Source: Endothia cerciana
Taxonomy: Eukaryota; Ascomycota; Sordariomycetes; Diaporthales; Cryphonectriaceae
Length of the DNA stretch: 64,000 nucleotides
NCBI GenBank assembly: GCA_026119935.1
Contig: JALRMH010000013.1
Location: 434,001-498,000 of the forward strand
Direction of reading: 5' to 3'
The stretch's first letter is position 1. Each line of letters opens with the position of its first letter. The notes beneath the pieces are model-generated. The model was not told where the DNA came from. It did not search any database and saw nothing but the letters and a program-made list of their open reading frames with translations. Of the stretch, positions 35,150 through 47,153 are shown piece by piece. The position numbers and the translations under genes are program-made.

Positions 35150-37415
35150 ACATCGAAGAGATGTCGACGCGGCCGGCCACTCGAGTGACTGGCCTACAAC
35201 CCATACCTGCGATCAAATGCCAAGTCCGGGGCAGGACTGCCTACCAAAAGAGCATTCCCAGCGATCCTTCTCGATAATGGTCGGCATCCATAGCCATCCC
35301 CGTTCGACGACGGCCGTCCCAAGTAAGACCTATCCGGCCCCCGACAGACCTCTTCATCTCCAGCAGCTCCCCCCCCCCCCCCTCGGGAACCGCTGTTGGA
35401 GGTCTGAAGACAACAACAATAGCGACCAGGCTGCGGCGGCGGCCAAGGCAGACCCTATTGTCAAGGAGCTATCCCAGGCGGAAGATGTCTGTCGGCTGGC
35501 AGAGCACAACAGGACCCGGTGCTTCTCCGGCCAACGCTCCGACATACCTGCCAACACGCTACCGCCAGACAACACAGCCGCGCAGAAGCTCTCTGCGCGC
35601 CCACACCGCGACAAGACGCGCGTGGGACGCCTCGAGTCAAGCGCAGGGGAAGCCAACTCACAGTGGGCAAAGAACCATGTAGCAGAGGTGCATCAGTCGG
35701 ACTGGACATACCCGTTAACCTGGCAGGGCCGGGGGCAGCGGGCAGTCCCAGCGCGCTGATGTATACTGCACCCCTGATGGGCATGGCTGTTCCCAGACCG
35801 TCCGAAGTTCTTCCAGCCATGGTCGTCAATCCGACAGGGTCAGAGGCAGCGGCGCAGGCTGGAAGATATCTCGTGGTGCTGTGAAGAGTGCCGAGGCATG
35901 GTCGTTATCCTGGCAGGGCTGGGTGCAGCGGCGGAGTCTAGGGAGAGCGGTGCCACGGGTCTTTGTCCCGGGGTTTGTTTCTCGCCAACACGTGTTGGCC
36001 ATCGATCTGGCTCATCGTCGGCCGACCTCGCAGGAGATTGAGAATCCCCAAGATTTCCACTAGCAAACAATCATGGGTGATAAGCATCAACCGCACCTAT
36101 CTTGCCCCGCTGCCTTTCTCCTGCCAAGCAAGCAATCGTTCTTAGATAGTATGCTGGGCCTAAGCCTGGTCACTCCGCCTCAACGGCCGCTCCAGCTGTA
36201 GTTGTAGAAAGTAACGGCATAGTACAGTCTGATGAAGCAGCGCCAGTAGGCGAAGGCGATGTAAGCAGGCAGCTAGACCAACTCAGAGGGGTGGTCACAG
36301 AAATGTATGGGGGAAATAATGACATCTGCGAGCATTGAAAGAATGGATTAAATCAACCATCCAGAAGAAGATGAAGAAAGAAAAGCACAGAATGTATGGT
36401 TTTATAAAAGAGAAAGGCCAGGGTTGGGGTTTTTCCCTGACAAAATGAGCCGTGATCTTCACCTTAGTAGCCAGAATCGAGGCGACCATGAAGTGTGAGA
36501 AGCAGAGGTTGGGGCCCACAGGCAGCGTACAAGCTGGTGCGGGTGAGAGCCCTAACTAGGAGGGGGTCTTAGACGGTTGCGAAACTGATCATATTCGAGA
36601 TGTAATTGCTACGGTAGGTCGTTCTGGCTCAGCGCAGGATAACAGGGCACCTACGCCGCCATTATCGCGTACACACTTGTCACGACAACCAACGGTCTGT
36701 TAAAATCGCTGCACCCTCCCCGCTGACTCAGCTCTGCTCGATATAGTATAGCGCATATCTCCGGTGCCGACCCGGCTCAGCCCCCGGCTTCCCGGCCACG
36801 ATTCCTCGGCCTCCCGTCCTTCCTTCCGTTATCCTTCCGTTATCCTTCCGTTATCCTTCCGTTATCCTTCCGTTATCCTTCCGTTATCCTTCCGTTATCC
36901 TTCCGTTATCCTTCCGTTATCCTTCCGTTTCGACCTCTCATCCCGGCCCTGCTAGCTGCTACCTCACCACTTAATACTTAAAACTTCCCCATTCCTATCC
37001 TGCTTTGCCTACTGCTTCCCTTCCGCTTGCTGCTGGTCTGTCTCTGTCTCTCGCTTCCTTCTTGATGCTCTAATAATGCCTCCAGAGCCCCTGATTGCTG
37101 TTCCCAGCATTGCGCTCGTTCCCCCCCTCTTCCCCCAAAGAGTCTGTTCAGTTCTTGCCCCAGTCTTTTTTTCGAAAGCTATTATGATCCTTCTGGTCAA
37201 CTGCTAGGGTGTCTCGCTAAATCAGGCGTCGTTGGTACACACACCGCAGCCGCAGTTATAAAGCGAGGATGCTTTGAGTGAGCCGCTGTTTAGGCGACGG
37301 TGGGGGACAGATTAAAGTGGTCACCGGCTGGTGTCGCATAAGGAGCATTTTCAGGAACTGAAGTAATATAACAATCCGTGCCTTTCGCGTCAAATTACAC
37401 ATCAAGGTTGCTTCT
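35150..37415. other. Gene-free stretch with 11-bp minisatellite
   Basis: Overlapping frames on both strands between 35.2 and 35.9 kb have no recognisable domain. The first 150 bases may be decayed 3' sequence of the preceding gene. The rest holds the minisatellite listed separately. Confidence 0.5.
36824..36929. repeat. Minisatellite, nine copies of TTCCGTTATCC
   Basis: Nine perfect 11-bp units (36824-36922) plus a partial unit. The absence of any divergence between copies suggests recent expansion. Confidence 0.95.
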
Positions 37416-39156
37416 CTAACTGATCATGTTTGCCGCTAAGGTAACTAGAAGGCCAAACGAGTCGGCGTAGGCATACCACCTGTCGTGTTGTTTTCCACCC
37501 GTTTCCTTCAGCTCAGTAAGGTCACTGTTTCTCAGCATCCCATGCATAGAGTTCTTATGGAGGTATTCTGCATAGTCAACTGCCCAGTCAGTCTCGTTCT
37601 CGGCATGCCACAGCTTCATTGGAGACGGTGCAGGCGAGGAGGAATACTCGGGCATAGCCCGAGACGGTGTCGTAATCTGTGCATGCAGAATGCCGTTTAT
37701 AATAAGTACAGCAGTTGCAGTTCTTATGAAACCGTGTCAGCCAGGCCCTCTTAACTTGGTGATATTCGTCTGGCACCACACACACTTACCGACGACGCGA
37801 TTCGAAAAATACCCAGTCCTTCCACGTGATCATCTGACCCGTAAGTTCATCAGAGCTGATGAGCGTACCAAATTTTGTGGTGAAATGCTGGCATATTGCC
37901 TTCGTCTCTCTATTCGTGAGTGCTCTGAACTTTCAAGGGGGGTTTGCACCACGCCTGCTCACATTAACTGAAGCCAGAAGTTGAGTGTCAAAGTTGGTAT
38001 AGTCGTGGCGTCCCTCGATAATTCTCAGGAGGATATAGACAACGAGAGATTGCAGCGCCTCCAGGACCTCCCACTTGTTAAACCTGTGGTACTTTTCGCG
38101 TTGGCTCTAGTCAGCAATATGGTCCTCACTAATTACTAACCCGGATTGGGTGGGTTCTATACGTACTTCGTTGAGGAGTCGCTCCTGTTCGACCCGGATC
38201 AGCCCCCAGATCAAGCTCTTATTCATCCGTCGGCCGTGCAGCATCGTCTTCGACAGCTTCAGGGCAGCATCGAGGGGACTCGGATTTGCCTTGTCATCTT
38301 CAGACAGATACTGATATTTCGGGTGGATGAAAGGAGGGACAGAATCCCGGTTGACCATCATGTAGGGGTAGGAACGTAGGATGTGCAGGGCAAGGTCGGC
38401 GGTAAGCTCAAGTTCCGGCTCTGAGAACTTGCGTCGTTCAAACAACGAGGAAGGATCCCGATAGGCCAGTGAAGCTAGGGTCGAAGACGATGGTCGGACT
38501 GATTGCCCTGGGAGAGTATTAATATTGGACGAGTACTGTAGCGCGCCACTGATGCTAGAGGCGTCGACATAAGGTCCGAGAGGACTGCCTTCAGCCGAAC
38601 CAGTCGTTAGGTTAGACAGATGTGACCACTCAGGTCTGAATATGTCATTTTCCCAAGTAAAGGCCGCGGGAGAAAGGTTGCTGTCCGTGGGTATCCCTTC
38701 AGGCTCAACAGAAAGGCTGTCGAGGCCGGGCCTAAAGTCTTGTGAAGACTGGGACGGAGTGTCCACGGTGGGTACGCCGGTGAGCTGCAAGGAGGCCGTT
38801 CGCATGAGGCTACCACCATCTGTCTCAATGGCTAGGTTGGCTACATTTGGGCCGTTCAAAGTGCCTTGATATGTACATAAGACGCTTCTTGAGGCGCATC
38901 GAGAGCAGCCTCCAAGGCCTGAGCTGCAGCGGACCTTGGACCGCACGCATTCATCACAGGCCTTCCTTCTAGGCAGGGGCTCTGATTGGTGTTTCTTGCG
39001 GCAATATGAGACATGCTTGCTCTTGGCTCGTGCTACATAGTGTCAGTCCAGGTCACTTGGCCGCGCCGGTAATCTCTTACAATCGGTACCGTTAGTGTAG
39101 AGCTTTTTACAGATGGGACAGTGCAGTGCACTCCTCCGGGTCATCTGCTCCTCCAT
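37416..39156 (-). CDS. Zn(II)2Cys6 transcription factor with N-terminal C2HC finger
   Basis: Five exons: 39156-39081, 39032-38167, 38106-37963, 37905-37790 and 37722-37416, giving 502 aa with all phases matching. The introns are 48, 60, 57, 67 bp with donors GTAAGA, GTACGT, GTGAGC and GTAAGT. Exon 1 supplies 'CPICKK' and exon 2 'HVSYC', together a C2HC finger; then the binuclear cluster CDECVRSKVRC...CSRC...C follows. Exon 3 reads 'YHRFNKWEVLEALQSLVVYI' and exon 4 ends 'WKDWVFFESRRR', segments typical of the fungal C2H2/Zn2Cys6 regulator family. It presumably acts in the nucleus as an activator. The SDR lies divergently 1.1 kb away; control of that gene or of the PKS/NRPS 15 kb away is speculation. 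Confidence 0.88.
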
Positions 39157-40241
39157 CTGGGCGGGATAAGGCTTGTTGTCTCCGGGACTCGGTAGGTGTA
39201 TCGGGGAAGCAGAAAGGGTTCCCCCCCGCCCCCCCCCCAACTGACTACGGAATTCCGTGGTAAGCCACAAGCACGTGCCACTTTGATTAATAATGACAAT
39301 GCAGTGTGATAACGGGTATAGCCCACTATAATCTCAAGTACCCATCTTAATGGACAAAGACTTTGCATCCCTGCTATGGCCCTCTGTGTTCCCACTCGCT
39401 ACAAGCAAGCTTAACTGTACTGGCTCAACAGCTCATGCTGGCTCGGCCTGTGCTGGCTCTAATAGGGGGGTAGGGGGGTAAGCAGGTAGAAGGAGGATAA
39501 GTAAAATAGGTAAGCAAGCAAGCAGGTGATAAAAAAGGTGGCATACTAAACAAGGTCTATATACTACTAGACATATTCTTTTCCTACAAGTATTGCAACG
39601 CTGGTACCCTCTAAAAGTTTTTAAATCCTGTGAGAGTATTTAATTATTTTTTTTCCATTACGCGAGACATATTTTTTTTCCTTCTTATTTTTTTATGTTC
39701 TTTTGAGTGAGATTTCTCTTATCCCTTTCGTTATGTTGTTTTGGAGTGTCCCTTTTAGTATTACCCGTTTTCAAGGTAAGTGGGAAGAAATAAATAAGTG
39801 TATCAGCAGTGGGTATTAGGGTTAAGGCTTTTCCTCACTGAGGTGAGGTATTGTAGAGCTGTACGTACATATACTTTCTTACGCAGCCGGCAAACTTACC
39901 AGAAACAAGCATCTTTACACCTTAATTAACTTAGATACAGCAGTACCTGTGGTATTAAAGTTTGTACGCACCTGCGGCGGTCAGGAAGTCCATGCACCTC
40001 CGGGGTTCGTGGGGGTGAGTTAATAATCTAGGGGAGGATCGATGGGACAGTTCCGAGACATGTTAGCAAATTTTCCGGAGATGTCCCACGGAGCAATGTA
40101 GGTTGAGACTGGCTTCAAGGCTAGCCCCAAAGAAAAGGTATTTAAGAGGAGGCATCGGTCAATGGCCAGATCTACCAATACTCTGCGTGTTCAGTTACAT
40201 CGGTGATCTCTGACAGAATCTTTCCGATTTTGCCCGCAGAC
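39157..40241. other. Divergent intergenic region TF / SDR
   Basis: AT-rich, with C, T and A homopolymer runs and GTAAGCAAGC-like direct repeats near 39480-39530. It should hold promoters for both flanking genes. No coding potential was seen. Confidence 0.5.
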
Positions 40242-41234
40242 ATGACTGCTCCTTTTTTTCCATCACTTACCAAGGTGTATCATGGCGAATCCTACCCAGC
40301 CATATCACCATCGCGCCCTGAGCTTTCAGCGAAAGGAAAGGTTGTTGTCGTCACCGGCGGTGGCAGTGGCATCGGCGCTAGCATCGCAAAGGCCTTTGCA
40401 GCCGGCGGAAGCACCAAGATAGCTATTATTAGCAGGACTGAGAAGAAACTTGTCGCGACCAAAGATGCTATCGAAAAGGAGTTCTTAGGCACCCAAGTTC
40501 TGGCCGTGCCTGCCGACATCACCAACGCGGGGCAGGTTAATGACGCTTTCGCCAAGATTGGCCAAACCCTTGGCAAGGTCAATGTATTCGTCTGTAACTC
40601 CGGGTTCCTGCCAGCTACTCAGCCTGTACTCAGCCCAGGTTTCGATGTGCAGGAGTGGTGGACCGGATTCACCACCAACGTTCTAGGAGCGTTGTACTCG
40701 GTCCAAGGATTCATCAAACATGCAGCCGAAGGAGCCTGTATTCTGCACATCTCAACTTGCGTTGCCCATATGCCACCGCTTGAACCTGGTGTGTCTGGCT
40801 ATGCCGCAAGTAAAATGGCCGCGACAAAGTTGTTCGACTACTTAGCGTTGGAAAATCCCGGGCTACACATCGTCAACATTCAACCCGGCCTCATCGAGAG
40901 CGAAATGAGTCGCAAGAGCGGGCATCGTGGCACGGATCACAGTAAGTCAACTGACATCTTCTTTTTGCTTTGCTCGCCCCATTTCTCTATCAAACTAGTC
41001 AAGCGCTTTTAGGTCACTATGGAAAACGAAACTAACAGTGGAGCAGTTGATTTGCCTGGCCACTTCTGCTTGTGGGTAGCTAGCCCCGAGGCCTCCTTTC
41101 TCAGGGGCAAGTTCGTATGGGTGAACTGGGATGTGGACGAATTGAAGGCTAGAAAGGAGGAAATACTGAGCACCGATCTACTGGATACGAAGCTCGGCGG
41201 AGTTTCTTTTATGGGCTGGGAAATGCCATCATAG
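40242..41234 (+). pseudogene. Short-chain dehydrogenase/reductase, frame-disrupted near 3' end
   Basis: From ATG 40242 the protein has the Rossmann motif TGGGSGIG (residues 38-45), 'NSG' in place of NAG, and the catalytic Tyr187-x3-Lys191 in 'GYAASK', followed by 'QPGLIESEM'. A clear family C-terminus ('VDLPGHFCLWVASPEASF' to 'SFMGWEMPS') lies at 41019-41234. The donor at 40942 (GTAAGT, phase 1) and the acceptors at 40998, 41003 and 41012 do not connect the two blocks in frame. Either a one-base indel disables the gene, or translation ends at 41012 without the C-terminal strand. Otherwise it would be an intact NAD(P)H oxidoreductase. It may still be expressed. Confidence 0.7.
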
Positions 41235-43277
41235 ATAGCAAAAAAAGCTCTGAGCAACACCTATAGTGGGGTTTGATCTAAAGAAATGAGTAGTATCTTC
41301 ACTATGCAACCTCGCATGTGTCTTGTCTTCTAATGATGGGGAGCAGGGTCAACCGCTCTTATAAGAACAAGATATAAAATACCGATCGTACGTGGAGGAC
41401 CAGTCCTTGAGGGTTCTGATCAGAGGTAAGAGGCGGGGGTAGCGCCGCGCCCGTGATATAGATATAGGAGGTGGGGGTGGAGATAGTGGTCAACCAATAT
41501 ATATATATATAAAAGAGGTGTGTAGCATCAGATATCGTACAAGATTTGTTCTTGGGACCACCCCAGGTCAATAGATATAGTTATATCCTACCTTTTTATT
41601 AAACTATCCATCCTAAAGTTTATGAAAGATTAAAATTTGTAGCTTAAGAATGTTGATATATACTACTGCGGTAAGATAGATTATATACCTTATAAAGGGC
41701 TGCGCCGGGACTTCTGTCTGAAACTACTGCTAAAGTAGGTAGGGAGACCTCTTGGTGCCTTCGATAATTTCCTTTATACAGCCCAGTAATGGACTGCGCT
41801 GTGTATTGCATCATGTCGATCACGGCCTCAGGAGTGTTTTACAGCTGTGAGCCATGTCTAGAACCATAACCCATGCAGGGAACTCCTTAAAATAGCTAGC
41901 TACCATTAAAGGTATTCGAAAGGAGTGAAGAATATAGGGAGGACTAATGATAAAGCAGCCCCGTCACATAACTAAATATATAATGTTATGTACGAAACTG
42001 ATACGTAAAACAGCCTTATTGACGATACTTGCGTTTACAGCTCGCACTGGCCATGTGACTGCTGCGGGGAACTCGCGTATGCGGGTTTATCATAGCCCTT
42101 AGGCAGGCATGGGATAACTTCAAACGCCAACGCTCCATGTCGCCATTGAGTCTCAGAGTCTTAGAAGATCCATGTTCAATCTGTATACTATCTACTACAA
42201 CAGATCCTCATATATTGTCTCGACTTTCTCAGCTAGGCGGACTTGAGAGTATATACGGCAATCGATGTCGTATAGTTGCGATGGCAGCCTCTTCGTGTTG
42301 TATTGCTTAGGCAAACCACGTGTTGCGGGTACCAATCGCATATCAGGTTCTGGGGAGGTCCAGGAAAACCGCACTACCTCACTCTTTATCGATCAGAGAT
42401 TTGACTAGATTTATCTCTACTCTCCCGTTCTCTTTCTTCCGAACATTGGACAACACACCTAACAAGTAAAGTTTTCATCTGTCTTTCCGGAGTTGATATG
42501 AGAACCCAAACCGGTCGTCATAGCGGCATAGGCTCGGACGCTCCAAGCTGTCGCCATGGAGCTCCAATGACTAGCGCCACGGGCGACAGCATATTCTTCA
42601 CGATGCTTCCCCCACAATCAGGGTGTAGCCTAGCGCAGCGAGAGCCTGGCTTGAGCGGCCCGTATAGACGGGGGCGGGTGCCATGCGCCATGTGCGAGGA
42701 GAATGGCGCGGGATTTTCTGCTTTCGTCTCCGCGGGAAAGCAGGCAGACGAGAATTACGATGATACAGAAAGCCTAGCAGGACGCTGCGTCGTGGGAAGC
42801 CTGCTCCACGTCTGTACTTTTCCAGCACAACAGGCTATTTATAGTGGTAGGAGAACCTGCAATGTCCTTTGCACATGTCTTTCCCTCTGGAGATCCCCTC
42901 AAATGGCGTTCTTGGCCCACCCGATTTTCCGTCGGATTATGGGTGGAAGAGTGGCTTGACCGGTGAGAAGGATACGATTAGTAAGTAGTAGGCCACGACG
43001 AGTGCGCCGTCAGATCAGACTAACTTGCATGTGCAGCGTCACACCATACTTGACTTTCCTCGAAATATTTGAGGGCGGACTGCTCTGGGCTTCCCGAGGC
43101 TCCAGAAGAAATGCTGGTGGTTTCGACACCAACATGATGATCCCGTTCCACAACGATGCTCTCAAATGGTGGCCAAAGTCAAAACTCAGGACCACAGCTC
43201 CAGTTGTTGCACCTTTCTCCTTGCGTTTCGACACCAACACTTCACCGCGAGGTCTTGGGTCCTCTCTAGCCCACAAT
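41235..43277. other. Long AT-rich gene-free stretch
   Basis: About 2 kb with no recognisable product. It includes an AT microsatellite near 41498-41512. Frames at 42498-42959 and 42963-43277 lack domains, although the latter could be a 5' exon remnant of the following methyltransferase relic. Confidence 0.5.
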
Positions 43278-44003
43278 ATGTCCGCGGGCAACTATCCTCT
43301 TCCCTCGCCAAACATCGAGGGAGAAAGTGTGCGCCTTAACACCCAACACGAAATTTCGCTCCTCTACCTGAACGGTGCTCTTCTTGCCAGTCCGTTTTCC
43401 CCCGCCTTCTGATTCTGCAGGGGGGGAGGGGTTGTTGAACAAACAAAAACTTCGCGTGGCGGGTCTAGGCACTGGTACTGGGATTTGGGCTACCGAATCC
43501 GCTCAACAGTACCCGGGCACAGAGGTTGTTGGCTTTGACCTGAGCCTGCCACCGTCGTCATACAACACTACTCCTGGTCCCGATAATGTGCATTTCGGAG
43601 TGCACGATATTCTGGTTCCCTGGCCTAGCGAGGGCCCGGCTGCCGGGCCCTTCGGCTTGATTCGTGGTCGTCAGGTTCTCATCAACCTACATGACCCAGC
43701 TTCAGCGCTACGGCTAGCATGGGATAACCTCCAGCCGGGCAGTTTCATCGAGATGGCCGAACCTTGGGAACCCCATGGTTTCAGAATTCGAGGCAGAAGG
43801 ACAAGACACAGGCGCGGCACGTACCCCATTGCTGGTCGAGTGGCATCGCCAGACCGTCGCTGCCGCGGCATATTACCGCCAAGCTCCCAGACGCTCTCAG
43901 GGATATAGGCTTCGTGGTTATCAACGTCTCCGATATCAAAGTGGCCTCTAGGAGGGTGGACGGTCGGCGGAGCGGGGCCAGGCGAGCGTACGCGGAAGGT
44001 TGA
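43278..44003 (+). pseudogene. LaeA-like methyltransferase relic, three frameshifts
   Basis: The order of motifs is that of fungal LaeA-type SAM-dependent methyltransferases. It runs 'YPLPSPNIEGESVRLNTQHE', motif I 'VAGLGTGTGIWA', 'EVVGFDLS', 'INLHDPASALRLAWDNLQPG' with 'FIEMAEPW', 'LLVEWHRQTVAAAAYY', and finally 'KLPDALRDIGFVVINVSD'. These segments fall in different frames, with breaks near 43390-43410, about 43775 and about 43870. No single intron of usable size explains them (the first would be only about 31 bp). The neighbouring large genes are intact, so sequencing error is a poor general explanation. The gene is probably dead. Confidence 0.7.
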
Positions 44004-44757
44004 TGCTGGCAGCTCTTCTCGATGGGCGAACGCCCTCCTCTCACCGCCTAAGCCAAATCTACTCTTCTTGACCCTCCTGGTCTCGTCCCGCCGCGGTGAT
44101 GTAAGGCCGCTGGAGGCAGGAAGAAGCCAAGGTTGCGGACTTGCGAATGCCCTCCCGCGATGAAGGAGAGCAGGGCGGGCGGCCCCGATGATGTACCTCC
44201 AGTATAGATTCGGCCCAGGAGTACATCTGGTGGAGGTGGCGGGCAGGGCGTTAAGAGGCAAACAGCCGCTGGCCTGTCCTGGAGGGTTCTTTTCTCGTAC
44301 TATGGTTGGCTGTGGGCCAGCCGTAAGACATATTTATATATTGTCGCTACGGTTGCTATGCCGTGACACTATGGGGAGAAAGTGACTAGAACATTCTCCG
44401 CCAGGTATGCAGCATGTGGCAGGCCTATAGTTGAACATTGCCAAAGTTGTTTTGGTAGTGGTGGGTGAGCGGCGGGTGGCACAGATAGGCAGAAATGCAT
44501 GTTGGGCACGATGTGTGCCCGTAGGAGGTGTAAGAAGTGCGGGAGGCCCGCCCGGCGGCGCAGCGAGCATGCGACGGGCCAGACTTCCAGTCGGGCGCTC
44601 CTGGACATCACACCACTGAGCACAGGGCTGGGCTTGGAGCCAGCCAAAGCTTAAAAGGCTGACATCGCTCCGGACAGAGCGTTCCGTCCTGGGGCCTTTT
44701 CCATCACGTTCGCCCTTTTTGCAATTCTGAGCAGGATAGGCCGTGCCTGGTTTCAAC
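44004..44757. other. Intergenic region upstream of the viroplasmin gene
   Basis: Only overlapping short frames on both strands; none with recognisable domain content. Confidence 0.5.
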
Positions 44758-45387
44758 ATGTCCAGAAGGACCCGAGACCGTAAGAATTTCTATGCCATCA
44801 GCAGGGGACGTTGTCCCCCATGTATCACAACATCGTGGTAAGGCCGTCCGTCCGTCACACGGTCCTAGCCATCTTGACTGAAAGGTACCTTAGGGCCTTC
44901 ACAAACGAGCGGCTCGCGAGATTTCCCCATAACAAGTTCAAGGGCTTCACAACCTTCGAAGAGGCCAAGGACTGGCTCCTGACACAGTTGTCCGGCAGGG
45001 AGGATGGTTGCTGCACGTTCCACTTCATGGTAACGCCCATGGATGGTCCAAAGTCCCGTACAGGTGAGCACGATGGGCATCCTGATGTCTATTCTGTTGC
45101 CAATGGACGGAACCCTGGCGTCTATAAAACCTACTCGTAAGCGACTATTATCCCTTGAGATGAGCTGCCCTGGGAGGCTAATCAGCCCACTTAGCGACGT
45201 TCAGGCTCAAGTGAAGGGTTATTCAGGGGCAACTTATAAGGCGCATGCAACTCCCGGGGCAGCTTCTGCCAGCCTATTCGCAGCGAAGCCAGGGGTGGAC
45301 AGCAGTGTCGATGGGGTTGGCGGTGATGTGGAAGGCGAGGACAGCTCGCTCACAGTGATGATGGCGAATATAGGTTTGCGGGCATAA
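44758..45387 (+). CDS. Double viroplasmin-domain protein (RNase H1 N-terminal type)
   Basis: Three exons: 44758-44837, 44885-45136 and 45195-45387. The introns are GTAAGG..AAAG (47 bp) and GTAAGC..TTAG (58 bp), both phase-consistent, giving 174 aa. Exon 1 begins a first module ('NFYAISRGRCP'), completed in exon 2 by 'HNKFKGFTTFEEAKDWL'. The second module starts 'VYSVANGRNPGVYKTY' and ends 'VKGYSGATYKAHATPGAA' in exon 3. Both match the small caulimovirus-VI/RNase H1 N-terminal domain that binds RNA-DNA hybrid or dsRNA, with W/Y-x3-C/V-x-V-x-G-Y/F-x-G-A-x-Y/F-K spacing. No RNase H catalytic domain follows, so it would be a binder rather than a nuclease. Function is inferred from the family. Confidence 0.75.
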
Positions 45388-47153
45388 ATAACTACATCGT
45401 AGGAGCATCCCTTGCTACGGATATTTGGTCCAGATACCGGAATAGAGTTCTAGGTTTGGCCAACTTGAGCATAGCAAGTAACATCAGCTCCAACTGAAAC
45501 TGGGAGATCCAGGTGCGGCTGAGAGGGCTATTGAGATCACTTTCAAGATGCCGACCCACCTTGGTAGTTTCTGCACGATGATGATGATGATGCAGAGTGC
45601 GCCTCGTTTGCCGCAGCTCGCTGCCTACCGCCTCTACGTATGCATCTTCCCTCCCGCTTCGCCTGCGTCTACACTACCAGAGGGCGACACGCGGACCCCG
45701 AGCCCGCCATCAACCACCCTCCAGCCTGTGCCAGCAGATCCACCCGAGAAGTGGGAAACAGACGGGGACGCAGGAAAGCCAATAAATCCTGGGTAGAGCA
45801 CCTTACCTTGCCTAAGGGCGGCGGCACATGTAGCGTGCAATGCACGAGACCTCGGGCTCGTGGAAGCCTGGTTGACTGCAAAAGCAACAGCAGACCATCT
45901 GACGCAGGCACGGATCGAAGGAATTGCGACGAGAGGTGATATCGGAGTGGCAAAAGCCCGCGGAGGGGCTGCTCGGGGTGGGTGGTCACAAGCAAGCCTC
46001 GTTGGGGTGGTGGCGATCTTTTCTCGGCGATCTTGAAGCTCGCTCAGGACCAGTGGAGGAAGCATGGTAGTCATCAGCGAGGTGGCTGAGAAGTTAAGAC
46101 AGGGAGGCAGTACCACTTTCCGCCAACCTGGTTAGACATGTCTCGCGGCATCCCCTGAGAACCCCAGTTACTGTTGACGCAAGGGGGTTGAAACTCCTGA
46201 TGGGAGATTAAACCTTCCAGAGGCTACGGCCGTCTGGTCCCGCCGCTCCAGTCAAGTGTGTGGACGGCCGTCGTGAGGACACAGCCCAGACAGACAACCG
46301 GTGCAGACGGTGAGCATGCCGCGGACGCTTGGGGGGGCCCAGCATCGTATAGCTCCCGCGCATCGGTTGTCCTGCAGGGTGCTTCTTATCTACAGCCTCA
46401 CACAGGATACCATTGTTCTCAACAGGGACCCGCTCAAGGTTCGCGCCGGCAGAAAGAAGGTTTTCTGCTGCTGCTGACGGCCGTGTCGTCGGGCGGCTCT
46501 GTAGAGCTCACACATCGTTTGATCCGATAAGCCTCTGGAATGGAATCACTACATCTATGCAGAGACTCTTTGAGACGGGGAGCCGGTTTCGTGCTCGCTG
46601 GAGCTTTCAAGTTCATCATGCGTAGGATGGGCTCACGGATATGTACAGTCAGCCGAAGTCTACCCACAACCACGAACTGGCGCCGGCATTGCCAGGTGGT
46701 TGGTTGCCAGCCTAACCTGCAGGAATCGCCTGCTGTTGGGCCCTCACAGGGTAAGAGCTACAAAAGTGAGAAACCTCGGCCAGACTTCCAGTCCGCTGCG
46801 CAGTGGCCATCTAGGCAATGTGATATCTGTCTCCATGGCGAAGAGTGGCGCGGGAGACCGCCTCGGGTATGGCGCCCATACTCGGGGGTGGGGTGTACGT
46901 CACCCGCCGAACAAATAGGGAGGGAGGGGGGGAGAAGAGGGCTGGCATCAGGGACTGCACATCGTTTCTCACTGTGATCTACATAGCTTGGGGATATACC
47001 ACAGGAGGGCCCACTGCCTAGCCCAGCTTTGAATCCAAGCACCTGTCTCGACGCCCGTCCCAGCCTCCCCCGGTGGGTGCAGACTTCCTGCTGCCGTTCT
47101 GCCACAGCCTGGTAACCACAACCATTATCACCTCGGAGCTCACGCTGTCCGCA
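45388..47153. other. Gene-free stretch
   Basis: Several mid-length frames on both strands (for example 45634-46116 minus and 46540-46977 plus) overlap one another and show no domain, intron pattern or compositional coherence. Nothing was annotated. Confidence 0.45.

Noticed and set aside
35106..35829. Overlapping frames of about 120-220 codons on both strands
   Set aside because: Mutually exclusive, Ser/Pro/Arg-rich and without recognisable motifs; possibly decayed tail of the preceding gene.
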